Positions 52,918-63,290 are shown, counted from the first letter of the stretch. The stretch is 64,000 nucleotides of DNA from Euborellia annulipes (GCA_023213315.1 JAKCPI010005211.1:124001-188000), one strand, 5' to 3'. Made by a program: numbers and translations. Notes: a model not told the origin generated them from the sequence alone.

Positions 52918-55900
52918 CTGTAAAAAATTTTTTTTAATAAATTATATAGATTTTTTAAATGAAAAATGTATTTTTTTTTATACCTTTAATCCGCTTAAAG
53001 AATATCTTAAAAATTTCATCAAAAGATTATATTTTATTTTATTTTTTTTTGAGAAATCCTTTAAAAATTCTACAAAATATTCTTTAGTGAATTTTTCATT
53101 ATTTACATTTTCTATGTGTTCATATAAATGATCAAAAAATTTATCTAAAATAAATAAAATTAAAGATGATTAAATAATTATTAAAACAAGGAATAACTTT
53201 TTTATAAATACCAGAAATTTGTTCATCTATTTGAATTTCATTAAAATTTAAATTTTTTGGTCTAGTCCAAATAAAATGAAGTTTTGTGTCCAGTAAATCA
53301 TGCAAAGAATTAATTCTATCTTGACTCCATTTAAGTACTTTTTTTGTATGATCCGGATCGAAAATAATTTCACCAGAATCAATTCTGAAATACAAATTAT
53401 AATATTTAGTTGAATAAAAAGTGAGAAATCTTTTATTTTAACAAATTACTAGACCTACTTGTCTTTAAATTTTTGGTAAACAATTATTTTAAGTTCTTCA
53501 ATTAATTCATCTAAAAGTTTTTCTTCTTTTAATTTCCTTTTTAATTCTAAATTATTTAATTCTTGAAGCTTAGGGGGTGAAAGACGACATGAATGTTTAT
53601 TTAGAAGTTTAAGATCAAACTGAAAAAAAAAATTAAAAATAAATTAAATTAAAATGTAAAACGTTAACTATACAATCATAAAAAGGTCAATCCTAGTCAT
53701 TAAGGTGCTCGTCTCGAAAAACGGTTAGAACACTTTTGACTACCGAGTTACTCGAGGCGGCAAGAGATGGCGCTAGTTTTTTCCATAGGAATACAAGGGA
53801 TTTATTCCATTTCATTTTAGAGCTTCCAGCTAATTAATTAAGGGTAGAAAATTAATTATTTTTTAACACAATGATTACTAATTTAATTATCTACAACTTA
53901 TAGAGCTCCTTTTTTAAAATATCATTTATTTAATGAGATTAATCTAAAAAAAAATTATTTTTTCGAAAATCAAAAAAAAGGGCTTCTATAAGTTGTAGAT
54001 ATTTTAAATAGCTTTAATTTAAAAAAAAATTGAGGTCAATAGCTTCAAAATTGTGGCCTCTGGAAACTCTTGAGAGCTTTGAAATCAGCACCTAGAGACG
54101 CGCATCTTAATTGAGTGAGGATGGCTTTATTTCAATAAACCCGAAACGTTTCAATAATTGGAAAAGGCCATATGGGATAAGCATGTTAAAAATGCCTTTT
54201 GTATATATCTTAATGATATTCTATGGATTATGTACAGTGAGAGACATTATTAAGTCCCACCCATCCGTTTTCTACTTGTGATTATTTATATTTTTTAATG
54301 GGAACTTTCATGATTCAAACCTAGAAAATTTCCAATAAAGATTTTCATTTTCTTTTATAAAAACAATGAAATAATCACAAGTAAAAAACGCATGGGTGGG
54401 ATTTAACTTTTGGCGCTCACTATAGATACTATAGAAATATAAAGATTCTGAAAATTTCAGACCTTAATCTATATAGATCTCTTAAAAAAGTCAAAATATG
54501 TAAAAATTGAAAAATAATATTTTTTCTTTGTATTGAGTGAACCGATTTGTTTGAAATTTTAGTATGTTATGCAAGCGTTAGAAAGCTTTTACGGACACCA
54601 TGGATCAATTTTTAGCTTAATAAATAAATGGTCAAAAAATTATTTTCTTTTACTTTTTCAATTTTTATTATGATATACTTTTCGAGCAAAGGCCCTAGGG
54701 GTATAAGAATGGTGAAAATGCCCTTGGAACATATTTCAATGATACATAGGGGATTTGTAGGTACTAATAAAATAATAAGATGCCGAAAGTTTCAGATCGC
54801 TATCTCAAATGGTTTTTGAGAAAAACCAAAATATGTAAAAATCAGAAAAACATTTTTTCTCAGGAACGGCTGAATCGATTGATTTGAATTTTTGATATGA
54901 TTTGGGGACTGATGGTACCTTCTAGGGAAAAAATCAAGACCTATATCGGATCATGACATCCTTGAAAAAAATGGCGTTTTTTGTTTAATTTTAATTTTTA
55001 ACCATGATACAATTTTGGCACAAAAATGAAACAATTTTTTTGAAATCCTCATTCAATTTCCTGTAAGTTCATAAGTTCATAAATTCATAAAAAAAGGTAC
55101 GCCATAGTAGAAAAAAAATAAAAACCATTTATTAGGCAAATATTGACTTTATATGTTTTGTGCTTTACTCTTGTTTTTTATTGCTTAAGCTTACACATAT
55201 ATTTTCATTTTATTCAAAATAACCAGTTTATATTCATAAAATGAAAATTTTTTTGCCTAAATCAAAAGTTAAAATTTTTAAATATCTATAATCATTAACT
55301 ATAATGCTATAAGATAAAAACAGTTTTTGATTAATGAATAATAAAAATAAAAACTAATATCAAAAAGATAAATCTACTATATAAATTACTCAGGGGCCTA
55401 TATAAGGGGGAGGGGCCGAGGGGGCCCAGACCCCCCCCCCAAAATTTCCCAAACATATATACATATATAGGGATATACAGACATCAGCGCAACAAATTTT
55501 TTTCGCAGAATGGAAAACTTTGGTTCCGCAAAAAATTTCGTCGTGTAAAAAAAATTTTGTTTCTTAAAAAAAAAATTTTAGCAGAAAAATTTTTGAGTTC
55601 AGGCCCTCCCTAAAAAAATTTCTATATACGCCCCTGAAATTACTAACCAATATGTAAAAGACCATACTAACATACTTAAAGCTCAAGTACACTCTCGCCA
55701 TATTAATAACAAAGTGTATAGATGTTTTATTAAATAAAAAAAAATGCTAATGGACCTAAAGGCGTATTAAGACATAGCTGTGAGTGTGCGAATGGTCTTA
55801 GAACAATTGGACGTTGCTCTCACGTTGCTGCCATTGTTTATTATTTGTCATACGGAAGATATTTGACAAAAAATCTGAGGCCCGCTGAAACATTGAGCAA

Positions 55901-58900
55901 ATTATTTGATAAAGACAACGTTTCACCTGTGATTGAAGAAGACAGTGACGAAGACTGATTAAACGTGATTCTGCATTTTTTATTGTTGAAAGATTTATCT
56001 TTTTGATATTAGTTTTTATTTTTATTATTCATTAATCAAAAACTGTTTTTATCTTATAGCATTATATTTAATGATTATAGATATTTAAAAATTTTAACTT
56101 TTGATTTAGGCAAAAAAATTTGATGTTATGAATATAAACTGGTTATTTTGAATAAAATGAAAATATATGTGTAAGCTTAAGCAATAAAAAACAAGATTAA
56201 AGCACAAAACATATAAAGTCAATATTTGAGTAATAAATGGTTTTTATTTTTTTCTACTATGGCGTACCTTTTTTTATGAATTTATGAACTTATGAACTTA
56301 CAGGAAATTGAATGAGGATTTCAAAAAAAATTGTTTCATTTTTGTGCCAAAATTGTATCATGGTTAAAAATTAAAATTAAACAAAAAACGCCATTTTTTT
56401 CAAGGATGTCATGATCCGATATAGGTCTTGATTTTTTCCCTAGAAGGTACCATCAGCCCCCAAAACATATCAAAAATTCAAATCAATCGATTCAGCCGTT
56501 CCTGAGAAAAAATGTTTTTCTGATTTTTACATATTTTGGTTTTTCTCAAAAACCATTTGAGATAGCGATCTGAAACTTTCGGCATCTTATTATTTTATTA
56601 GTACCTACAAATCCCCTATGTATCATTGAAATATGTTCCAAGGGCATTTTCACCATTCTTATACCCCTAGGGCCTTTATGATTCTATCATTTTTATATTT
56701 TTTATAAGACCTATAATCATGAGCGTAGCTAGAGAATTTGGCTGAGGTGGGCCATGGGACCAGCCATCCTCGCTGGGGAGGGGGGCATGGGACCAGCTAT
56801 CCTCCGGGGGGCCTAGAAAGCCCCATATTTTCTCAATTTTTCTTGGAGCAGGAACTTTTCTGGGGGGGGCACGAGCCTTCTGACAGGATTGTGCTTAAAC
56901 TATGGTTATTTTTCAAAATTTTAATCTCAAATTTGGATATTTTATACACAATAGAGAATCCCAAATATATACAAAATTTCATAAGAACTGGAAAAAAATT
57001 TTTTGAATGTGTAAAAAGTTCCAAAGGGGATCGAAATTAACATTCAAATCTCCATAAGGATTTAACATTGGCTCTATGAAAGGTAGAGCCGGAAAATGAA
57101 TTTGGAAAATCTGAAATACTCTTGTCTCTATCGCCTGCATAACATACTAAAATTTCAGTCGGTACCTCAATCTAAAGAAAAAATTATTTTTCAATTTTAC
57201 TTATTTTGACTTTTTGAAGAGTCTATAGTATCTAAATAATCCATAGAATATCATTAAGATATTTACAAAAGGCATTTTTAACATGTTTATCCCCCTAAGG
57301 TCTTTATAGAGACTCGCCTCTTGGCTGCTAGCTCCTTTAATTAATAATAATGAAGAATTGGAGATATCAGCCAAATTGGAATAATCCAGGTTCAATAAAA
57401 CTCCCAGAATAAGACGTTTCGGCCTGAATTTATTTGGCCATCTTCAGTTATTGGGCTACAAAATTGTATATAGATATTAACAAAATTTTTTTTACATTCT
57501 ATTATTACAATATATTTTTTTAAGTTGGTTGTGTTGTTTTTATTTTTACTTACAATTATACACATAGTGCAAGTGCACATGTGATCAAACCGGGATTTGT
57601 CAATAATAAAAAATTTTTTGGCTTCATACAAAATTAAATGGCTTCTGTGCCCAAGCTCAGAGATAAATGATCCAATGAAAAAATTTTGTCTTAAAGTCAA
57701 TTATTAACCTTGATTAACGGTCATTTTTTTATCTGATTACTTTTGTTTTTCTATGTAAATTGAGCAAAATAGATTTAATCTATTTCCTCATTTATTAAAT
57801 ATTAAATCAATACTTTTATTAATTTTATTTAACATAGGTAAAAATTTTTGTTTATTTTTTACTAAATTCCAACAAGGCGCATTGTTTTATCAATCAGGGA
57901 AAAAATTCACGAGTCATCTCGCACAAGATACAAGTATATATATTAGTTAGACCTATGCAATCTCTTTTGAAATTGACTGCTTTATCACCTGCTATTTTTA
58001 TAAACAACACAACCAACTTAAAAAAATATATTGTAATAATAGAATGTAAAAAATCTGGTGTGACTGGCGCACAGCACACAACTTTCTCTTACCTTCGGTA
58101 ATCGAAAGTTGTGTACTGTGCTTGTCACATCAGATTTTTTGTGTCGACATGTATTTAGTTCCCGGCAGTAGGGAATATTTGAATTCAGATGTAAAATTTA
58201 TAAGTATGGGAAAATATTTATATTTTGTTACCATGGCAACCATTTCTCCTATCTTCTCTATGAAGCACAAGAGTAAAGTGTGCTTCAAACAATTTTGAGG
58301 GCAAAAAAGAGAATATACATTTGAAAGAGCATCTAAAAAATAATTGATTTTTGAATTTTAATCAAAATCGTTAGAGCGAATTTTGAGAAAATCGAAAAAA
58401 ACTGAAAAAAGTACATCAGTAAAGTACTAGTACTCTTTGGCCGATTTTGATTAAAAGCTTATTTTTCCGGTCCCGGGGGTGTTTAACTTAAATATAAAAT
58501 TTCAACCTCGTAGTTCAATTCCTTCATGCTTAAAATTGAACACACACAGACACACAGACACACAGACAGACAGACCATGTCGCAAAAACCACTTTTTTGG
58601 ATTCAGGGGACCTCAAAACGTGAAGATCCATCAAAATCTCGACATCGAATTTTTGACATGAATCCAATACTTTCTCTCTATATATATATTACATATATAC
58701 ATAGGTAAGAGAAAGTAAAAAAAAATTTTGTTAATATCTATATACAATTTTGTAGCCCAATAACTGAAGATGGCCAAATAAATTCAGGCCGAAACGTCTT
58801 ATTCTGGGAGTTTTATTGAACCTGGATTATTCCAATTTGGCTGATATCTCCAATTCTTCATTATTATCACATCACCAGCCACAACCTCAAAAACTCCTTT

Positions 58901-61900
58901 AATTAGTTAATTGTTAGAAATATTTTAAATAATTTTTATAGTTGGATGAGTTTACCTATAAGATTAGTCGATTATATTTAATTTAAATATTAACTAACAT
59001 TTTTAACAAGATCTTGAAGAGAATGTGCGAATTGCGACGCTTGATGAAAACCGCCTCCAGCTTGAGTTACATATTGTAAGAGTGAAAAAGGAAAGATCCC
59101 TGAATCACGAATTCCTCTAATGTTAATATCTCCTTGTCGTTTTGATAATTTGGTTCCATCAGCATTCGTAATAAGAGGCAAATGTGCATACTTTGGAGGT
59201 TCCCATCCACTCGCTCTTAAACACATCAAAGAGTTAAAAAAATAATAGTATTATTTACAAGAAATTTAGCCAAATGGTTGAGGCGCGTCCAGAAATGTAA
59301 AAAAATACCGAAACGTAAAACCGATACGTGCTATATTTAGACGGCACACCATAAGCGTATGGTGGCGCGACATCAAAGCGTTCCATCCATTGCTTGTCAG
59401 ATTTCTAGCGTCGCATCAGAGAAATTTTGCATACCAATGTTTTATTATTGCGTGTAAAATGTAAGAAAGCAAAGAAAGAAATAGGTATTAAGGAATGCAA
59501 AACATCGTAAATTATTAATTGGCGAACAACTGTGGCTCTAGAAGAAAAAAGTTTCGGGATCAGATCTACACCTTCCTCAGAGCGGGCTGGCAATGATCTA
59601 TGTGAGTGATTATTTCACCAGCGATAAGACTGAACCTCTGTGAGGGTGAAATTTAATTGAAATTAAAATTGATTGTTCAAGTATTGTTTTTTCTTCTGAC
59701 CCTTCGGTGTTACGTTATGGTACTTTGTTTCATGTCTGGATGCACCTTTAAGCAGGGCGAGAATCATTATCGATAGTTGACGAAGTGTAAGTGACCGTGA
59801 TGAATGGAGTAGAGTTGATGGAAAATGCAGTCAGGTATTAAGTCTATTCATTTCTTTTGTTTACGACAAAAAATCTTCTGATGATGGCAAGTAAATAAAA
59901 CATGCTGAAACGAATTTTTCATAAGAACTCTAATATTTGGCGGCATCCCCCATTCAATCTAATGCTAAAATAAATAAATTGTTAAAAAAAGAGCCATGGA
60001 GGGCAGGAGGACCCTTCGAATCTTCGAAGGGTCTGATTCGAATTAGTCGATTTGTTCCACGTATTTTTTTTTATTATTATATTTCAAAGTGAGAAAATAA
60101 GAAAATATTTTACCTGTATAAAAGAATATGTTTTGGAGTAGAAATTTGCCATTCGATTCCTCTTAAAACATGAGTTATTTTCATATAATGGTCATCAACG
60201 ATATTTGCTAAATGGTAAGTTGGGTAGCCATCAGATTTTAAAATAACTGGATCCCCTTCACTTTCTGCTACGTTATACAAAATTGGTCCATAGATGAGAT
60301 CTTCAAATGGCTCCACATCTGTTGATAACTAATAAATTTTTAAAGTATGTTGAATAATAAATTAATTTTTAGAGGAATGATGCAATTGATGATAATATCT
60401 TGAAATGGCCAAGATTTATTGCACCTCTCAATACCAATGTATTATAGGTCAGTTGGTAATAAGAAAAAGCAGTATTTTTATTATGGCTAACTAAAGCGAA
60501 AAATAATAAAAATACTGTTAATATTGCTAACTGACCTATTATACCTTGGTACTGAGAGTTGCAATAAATCCTCCATTTCAAGAAAAAATAGGGTTATTCT
60601 ACAAAAATGGGTTGACTTCGCGTAATTGCGAATAATTCAGTGACTACCAAACATATTGACTTTTTTTTAATCATCAGGTAATAGAAAAAGTTAATAATTT
60701 TTGGGCACACATGATAAATATTGAAATTTGAAAAAATTAAATGAAAATATCGTCTTTTTAACCCTAAAAAGTCAGTCTCCTGGGATGTACCAACTCAAAA
60801 AGTGAACATTTAAATGCAAATTTATTTTAAACTATTCGATTTTTATCATTATTATCCATATCGATATAATCTAAGATACTTTATTAAGCGTTGTTAAGTC
60901 AGAAATTTTGATTTTCAATAAATTTACATTATTATTTTTTTATTTCCAAGTCGCGTATCTCGATTCGACTGTCAGTCCCCTGGCTTATGTTAAATTTGAA
61001 AAAACGAGCTTATATATATTAATACAAAAAATAAAATAAAAAAATCTGAGTTTTACTATATGGATACAATAAAATTAACTTATTGTCTATCAAAACTATT
61101 ACAAACAATTGAAATCAAAGTTACAAATTGTGAATTTCAAATTCGACCCCAAAGTTAACCCATTTTTGTAGAATGACCCATATATATAAAATTAACCAAC
61201 CTTGAATCTAATACAATATGGTTTCCCCTGGGCTATTTTTTCTTGAATCATTTCAGGAGTAAGTATTCTACATTTATTATCATACCTTGGAATCTGCCTT
61301 GTCCGAAGAGATTCCTTTTTAAGTAATTCTAATCTCCTATCAGAGCAAAAACATTTATAGGCTGATCCATTTAAAAGCAATTTGTCAACATGGTTTCTGA
61401 AATGAATACAGATTTATCAAGTTATTTTAACAAATTAGTCTTTCTTTTAATATCTCTAAATTAAAACTTCTCTTATTAACATAGAGATTTTGACGTGACA
61501 GACAAATCTTTGTAGTTTTCGTTAGTTAGTCGGTGTTGCCCTCGGGCTTGGTGTAATTGGTAGCGCGCCAGCCTTTTATACCGAGGGTCGGGGGTTCGGA
61601 TCTCAGGAAATCCGAGGATTTCATTTGAGTCATTCGGATACCAAATGGCTTAAATAAGAATGCCTGGACCCCAAATATATATATATTATAAATACGAGTA
61701 TCGTTTAATGTCTTAAATGGTCTAAGTTGCTGAAAAGACTGTGTGTTTGTGTGTGTGAGTGTGAGTGGGAAAAAAGTGTGTGTTAAAAAAAAAAAAAAAA
61801 TCTGTAGGGGTCAAAAACTGTCAGTCAACATAAACACTCAATTTTAACTATAAAGCAGAAAACTCTGCTGATATATACTCTGCAATTCAGGGACAAATCT

Positions 61901-62384
61901 TATGCTAACTTATAATATATGTTCATATATTGGCAAAAAGTTCGGATATTTTAAAAAACTCACTTATATAAATGTAGTCTTTGAGATTGAATATAAGGAC
62001 CATAGTTGCCTCCAACGTGGGGTCCTTCATCAGGGTTTAATCCTGCCCATTCAAGATCTTTTATTAAACTTTCAACTCCTTTTTCTATAATCCTTGTTTG
62101 ATCCGTATCTTCTATTCGGAGAATAAAAGTTCCATTATGTGATTTAGCAAAAAGATAATTATACAGAGCTGTCCTTAAACCTCCAAGATGCAGAAAACCT
62201 AAAATAAATGATTAAATTAATAAAATAACAAAATAAAAATTAATAATTAATTATTTTCACCTGTGGGACTTGGAGCAAATCTCACTCTGACTTCAGAAAA
62301 TTTTGCTGACGATATATGAAATTTTCTATTATAAAATAAATTGAATTTTTTATTTATTTTTAATAATATCCGTCGATTAATCAT
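52810..62384 (-). CDS. EARS2: Mitochondrial glutamyl-tRNA synthetase; complete 9-exon gene
   Basis: Class I aminoacyl-tRNA synthetase that charges mitochondrial tRNA-Glu (ATP + Glu + tRNA gives Glu-tRNA + AMP + PPi). In some animals it also mischarges tRNA-Gln for later amidation. Exons in transcript order: 62384-62261, 62198-61964, 61396-61201, 60328-60114, 59215-58999, 53619-53459, 53384-53212, 53144-52984, 52917-52810. All introns are GT-AG and the frame is continuous for 529 residues (human about 523). Motifs: [11 protein letters not shown] with the HIGH-type HLGG at 45-48, [47 protein letters not shown], the KMSKS-type KLSKR at 279-283, then a C-terminal anticodon-binding helical domain with HFIWTRP and FLRYSLSG. 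An in-frame stop precedes the ATG. Intron 5 is 5.4 kb and houses a large palindromic transposon. Confidence 0.97.
52984..53144 (-). CDS. EARS2: EARS2 exon 8 (residues 441-494)
   Basis: A 67-base intron precedes it. The acceptor is TATTTTAG and the donor is GTATAA. It encodes [19 protein letters not shown] and [14 protein letters not shown], which aligns with the conserved anticodon-domain LLRMALSG. Confidence 0.94.
53212..53384 (-). CDS. EARS2: EARS2 exon 7 (residues 383-440)
   Basis: The acceptor is TATTTCAG and the donor is GTATTT. It encodes [29 protein letters not shown] and [13 protein letters not shown]. The FIWTRP motif is shared with the C-terminal domain of animal EARS2. Confidence 0.94.
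53459..53619 (-). CDS. EARS2: EARS2 exon 6 (residues 330-382)
   Basis: The acceptor is TTTTTTCAG and the donor is GTAGGT. It encodes [20 protein letters not shown] and [18 protein letters not shown], the start of the helical C-terminal domain. The first line aligns with the vertebrate EARS2 segment beginning FNLTQV. Confidence 0.94.
53620..54173. other. EARS2 intron 5, proximal part
   Basis: 53690-53770 is GC-richer (GGTGCTCGTCTCGAAAAACG). 54112-54165 carries a Penelope-type motif, GTGAGGATGGCTTTATTTCA then AACCCGAAACGTTTC. Confidence 0.4.
54235..54422. mobile_element. Mariner/Tc1-like MITE inside the palindrome's left arm
   Basis: The CAGTGAGAGACATTATTAAG end lies next to TA, and the diverged right end is GGCGCTCACTATA. 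The matching right arm of the host palindrome lacks it, giving the empty site GGATTATTTAGATAC. Confidence 0.75.
55391..55636 (-). mobile_element. hAT-type MITE, CAGGGGC ends, 8-bp TSD AAATTACT
   Basis: CAGGGGCCTATATA and TATATACGCCCCTG ends. Perfect duplication AAATTACT at 55383-55390 and 55637-55644. Same family as 47250-47488 in reverse. Confidence 0.9.
55637..55958 (+). pseudogene. Decayed transposase-like C-terminus with SWIM zinc finger
   Basis: One frame gives [20 protein letters not shown] and [10 protein letters not shown] up to a stop at an A-run. After a shift the next frame gives [12 protein letters not shown], then [20 protein letters not shown] and [19 protein letters not shown], ending EEDSDED and TGA at 55956-55958. 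The CxC ... CxH spacing is the SWIM zinc finger. SWIM domains occur at the C-terminus of MULE transposases and of unclassified invertebrate transposon proteins. The N-terminal catalytic part is absent here. Confidence 0.75.
56719..56889 (-). mobile_element. hAT-like MITE (16251 family), truncated
   Basis: ATGAGCGTAGCTAGAGAATT, GGCATGGGACCAGCTATCCT and CCCCATATTTTCTCAATTTT match the element at 16251-16425 in reverse. Confidence 0.65.
56890..57116 (-). mobile_element. Family A alternative 3' module
   Basis: GTTCCAAAGGGGATCGAAAT and GAGCCGGAAAATGAATTTGG match, in reverse, the module in the copies at 5385 and 44157. Confidence 0.55.
57343..58867. repeat. Palindromic Penelope-like element in EARS2 intron 5, split by family A
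   Basis: Arms of about 200 bases are inverted. Each has CTGAAGATGGCCAAATAAAT then TCAGGCCGAAACGTC next to TGGGAGTTTTATTGAACCTG. The right arm is interrupted by a complete family A copy (58054-58716), which the left arm lacks. Confidence 0.8.
58054..58716 (-). mobile_element. Family A, full-length copy with boundaries fixed by the palindrome
   Basis: The left arm's mirror GAATGTAAAAAAAATTTTGT is the empty site. The insert runs from TCTGGTGTGACTGG to ATAGGTAAGAGAAAGT, so the element spans ACTTTCTCTTACC ... CACACCAGA with only an A/T tract duplicated. The X-box GTTACCATGGCAAC is present. Confidence 0.9.
58999..59215 (-). CDS. EARS2: EARS2 exon 5 (residues 257-329, KMSKS-type loop)
   Basis: The acceptor is TGTTTAAG and the donor is GTTAGT. 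It encodes [25 protein letters not shown] (KMSKS equivalent) and [16 protein letters not shown]. It starts by completing an Arg codon and ends in phase 0 before the 5.4-kb intron 5. Confidence 0.96.
59216..60113. other. EARS2 intron 4
   Basis: Contains AGGCGCGTCCAGAAATGTAA and AGATTTCTAGCGTCGC (59280-59415), a possible inverted pair. At 59868-59925 it has a Penelope-type motif CTGATGATGGCAAGTAAATA then GCTGAAACG. No exon is seen. Confidence 0.45.
60114..60328 (-). CDS. EARS2: EARS2 exon 4 (residues 186-256)
   Basis: The acceptor is TTTATTAG and the donor is GTAAAA. It encodes [41 protein letters not shown] and [13 protein letters not shown]. These are hallmark GluRS residues for amino-acid and tRNA acceptor recognition. 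Confidence 0.97.
60402..60588. repeat. Inverted repeat in EARS2 intron 3
   Basis: TATCTTGAAATGGCCAAGAT ... and TTGCAATAAATCCTCCATTT mirror each other, with inner arms AATAGGTCAGTTGGTAATA-like. Probably a small hairpin MITE. Confidence 0.5.
60591..61179. mobile_element. MITE with GGGTTATTCTACAAAAATGG ends in EARS2 intron 3
   Basis: The left end GGGTTATTCTACAAAAATGG and right end CCATTTTTGTAGAATGACCC are inverted over about 22 bases with one change. ATA flanks both sides. 589 bp, AT-rich, non-coding. Confidence 0.7.
61201..61396 (-). CDS. EARS2: EARS2 exon 3 (residues 120-185)
   Basis: The acceptor is ATTTCAG and the donor is GTTGGT. It encodes [19 protein letters not shown] and [13 protein letters not shown], the connecting-domain segment after the HIGH region. 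It ends in phase 0. Confidence 0.96.
61553..61800 (+). mobile_element. SINE-1, full-length copy in EARS2 intron 2
   Basis: Head TTGGTGTAATTGGTAGCGCG and GGGGGTTCGGATCTC, body through AATGCCTGGACCCC and GTCTAAGTTGCTGAAAAGAC, then a GTGTGAGT tail and an A-run. Antisense to EARS2. Confidence 0.85.
61964..62198 (-). CDS. EARS2: EARS2 exon 2 (residues 42-119, HIGH motif)
   Basis: The acceptor is ATTTTAG and the donor is GTGAGT. It encodes [27 protein letters not shown] and [17 protein letters not shown], the ATP/Glu-binding half of the Rossmann fold. The split codon at its end is completed by exon 3. Confidence 0.97.
62261..62384 (-). CDS. EARS2: EARS2 exon 1 (residues 1-41)
   Basis: The ATG is at 62384-62382, with an in-frame TAA four codons upstream. 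It encodes a basic, Asn/Lys/Phe-rich presequence ([20 protein letters not shown]), then [10 protein letters not shown]. The donor is GTGAAA, after the first base of Gly42. Confidence 0.93.
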
Positions 62385-62792
62385 ATTAATAAATTAATTA
62401 GTTAATGTTATATTTTTAAAGATTTTTTTTTTAAGTCCCCTGTCAAATGCCAAATGGCATGATCAGGTTATGATTTCCCTTCAGTTTCTCTTCCCATATC
62501 AAAGAGAGCGCATCGATCGCCAAGGGAGCTAGCTCTTTTTACAAACTCTCTTCAGGGTCGGGCTTTTTTTTTGAAATTTGAATTTAGATTCATAATATAT
62601 TCATTGTATATTATAAATGTTAAGTCAAGATAATATTTCGTGGTTTCTTTCTTTATATTGAGAGTCGTCAGTTAATTTCCAAGCTCTACAAAAACGTTTT
62701 GGGTAAGTTAAATTTTTGTTTGTAATTATTACAATAAAACAGTAGTTTTTATCCTAATTTTAAATGTTATAAAACATTTGAAATAATTTCTA
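62385..62792. other. EARS2 upstream region, no second gene proven
   Basis: Contains a locally GC-richer patch at 62440-62560 with CATCGATCG. I see no TATA box. A GTAAGT donor-like site at 62704 on the plus strand, followed by a TTTCTACAG acceptor-like site ending at 62795, could mark a divergent non-coding exon. No protein reading supports it. Confidence 0.3.
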
Positions 62793-63260
62793 CAGTTTGG
62801 TTAAGCCAACGGATTTTTGGAGTGACCTCTGTCGGGTATTATGGGACATCACTAATTCGGGTAGTATGGGACATCCATACATTTGATTGGGTGGTGATTT
62901 TGGTTCCGGGCGAGGAGAATGAAAAATTGAAAATATGGAATGTGTTGTAAAAATGATTTTAGAGAAAACAATATGACTATTAGAAAAAGAAAGTATGAAA
63001 AATTGAAGGCCTAACGTCAAAAATTACTTAGAGAAAAAAGACAAGAAAATAAAGAAAAAATTGCCAAAAAATGAAACAGGAGGTTGCCTGGTATCCAGAG
63101 TTCGCATACTACGTCTAAGCTCCTCTTACTGTTAGTCACGCAGCCGTCGGTATATGCTGTTCCACCTTGGCTTGGAAGTGCCCATTTTTGTTCCGCCTGC
63201 CGCCCCGGCGCGGCCGGCAGTCAAGCCCCCTCACCACGACAAGGTAAGGGCACTAATAGA
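62793..63260. other. Upstream intergenic sequence, transposon-like traces
   Basis: GGTATTATGGGACATCACTA is followed by a near copy, GGTAGTATGGGACATCCAT, 22 bases on, recalling pogo-type terminal sequences. A Lys/Arg-rich short frame is at 62972-63060 and a GC-rich patch at 63160-63245. No gene is supported. Confidence 0.3.
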
Positions 63261-63290
63261 GGGGGTAAAATAGAATAACTTTCAAAATTA

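Larger units (their letters stand above)
54174..57292. mobile_element. Palindromic transposon of about 3.1 kb with a SWIM zinc-finger remnant
   Basis: The outer arms match (54174-54600 with 57117-57292; GGGATAAGCATGTTAAAAAT type). The inner arms match over about 700 bp (about 54682-55372 with 55991-56686, many 20-base perfect blocks). The centre encodes a decayed C-terminus with a SWIM zinc finger (55637-55958). Later insertions split it: a mariner MITE in the left arm, a hAT MITE in the centre, and a hAT-like plus family A-like piece in the right arm. Long arms plus SWIM recall Mutator-like elements. The class is inference. Confidence 0.75.

Noticed and set aside
61553..61625. Genuine tRNA gene
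   Set aside because: A and B boxes are present, but acceptor and anticodon stems do not pair and the sequence continues into the SINE-1 body and tail.
63084..63278. 64-codon frame ending at a GTAAGG donor-like site
   Set aside because: Could look like a first exon, but the protein is not recognisable and the surroundings are transposon-like.
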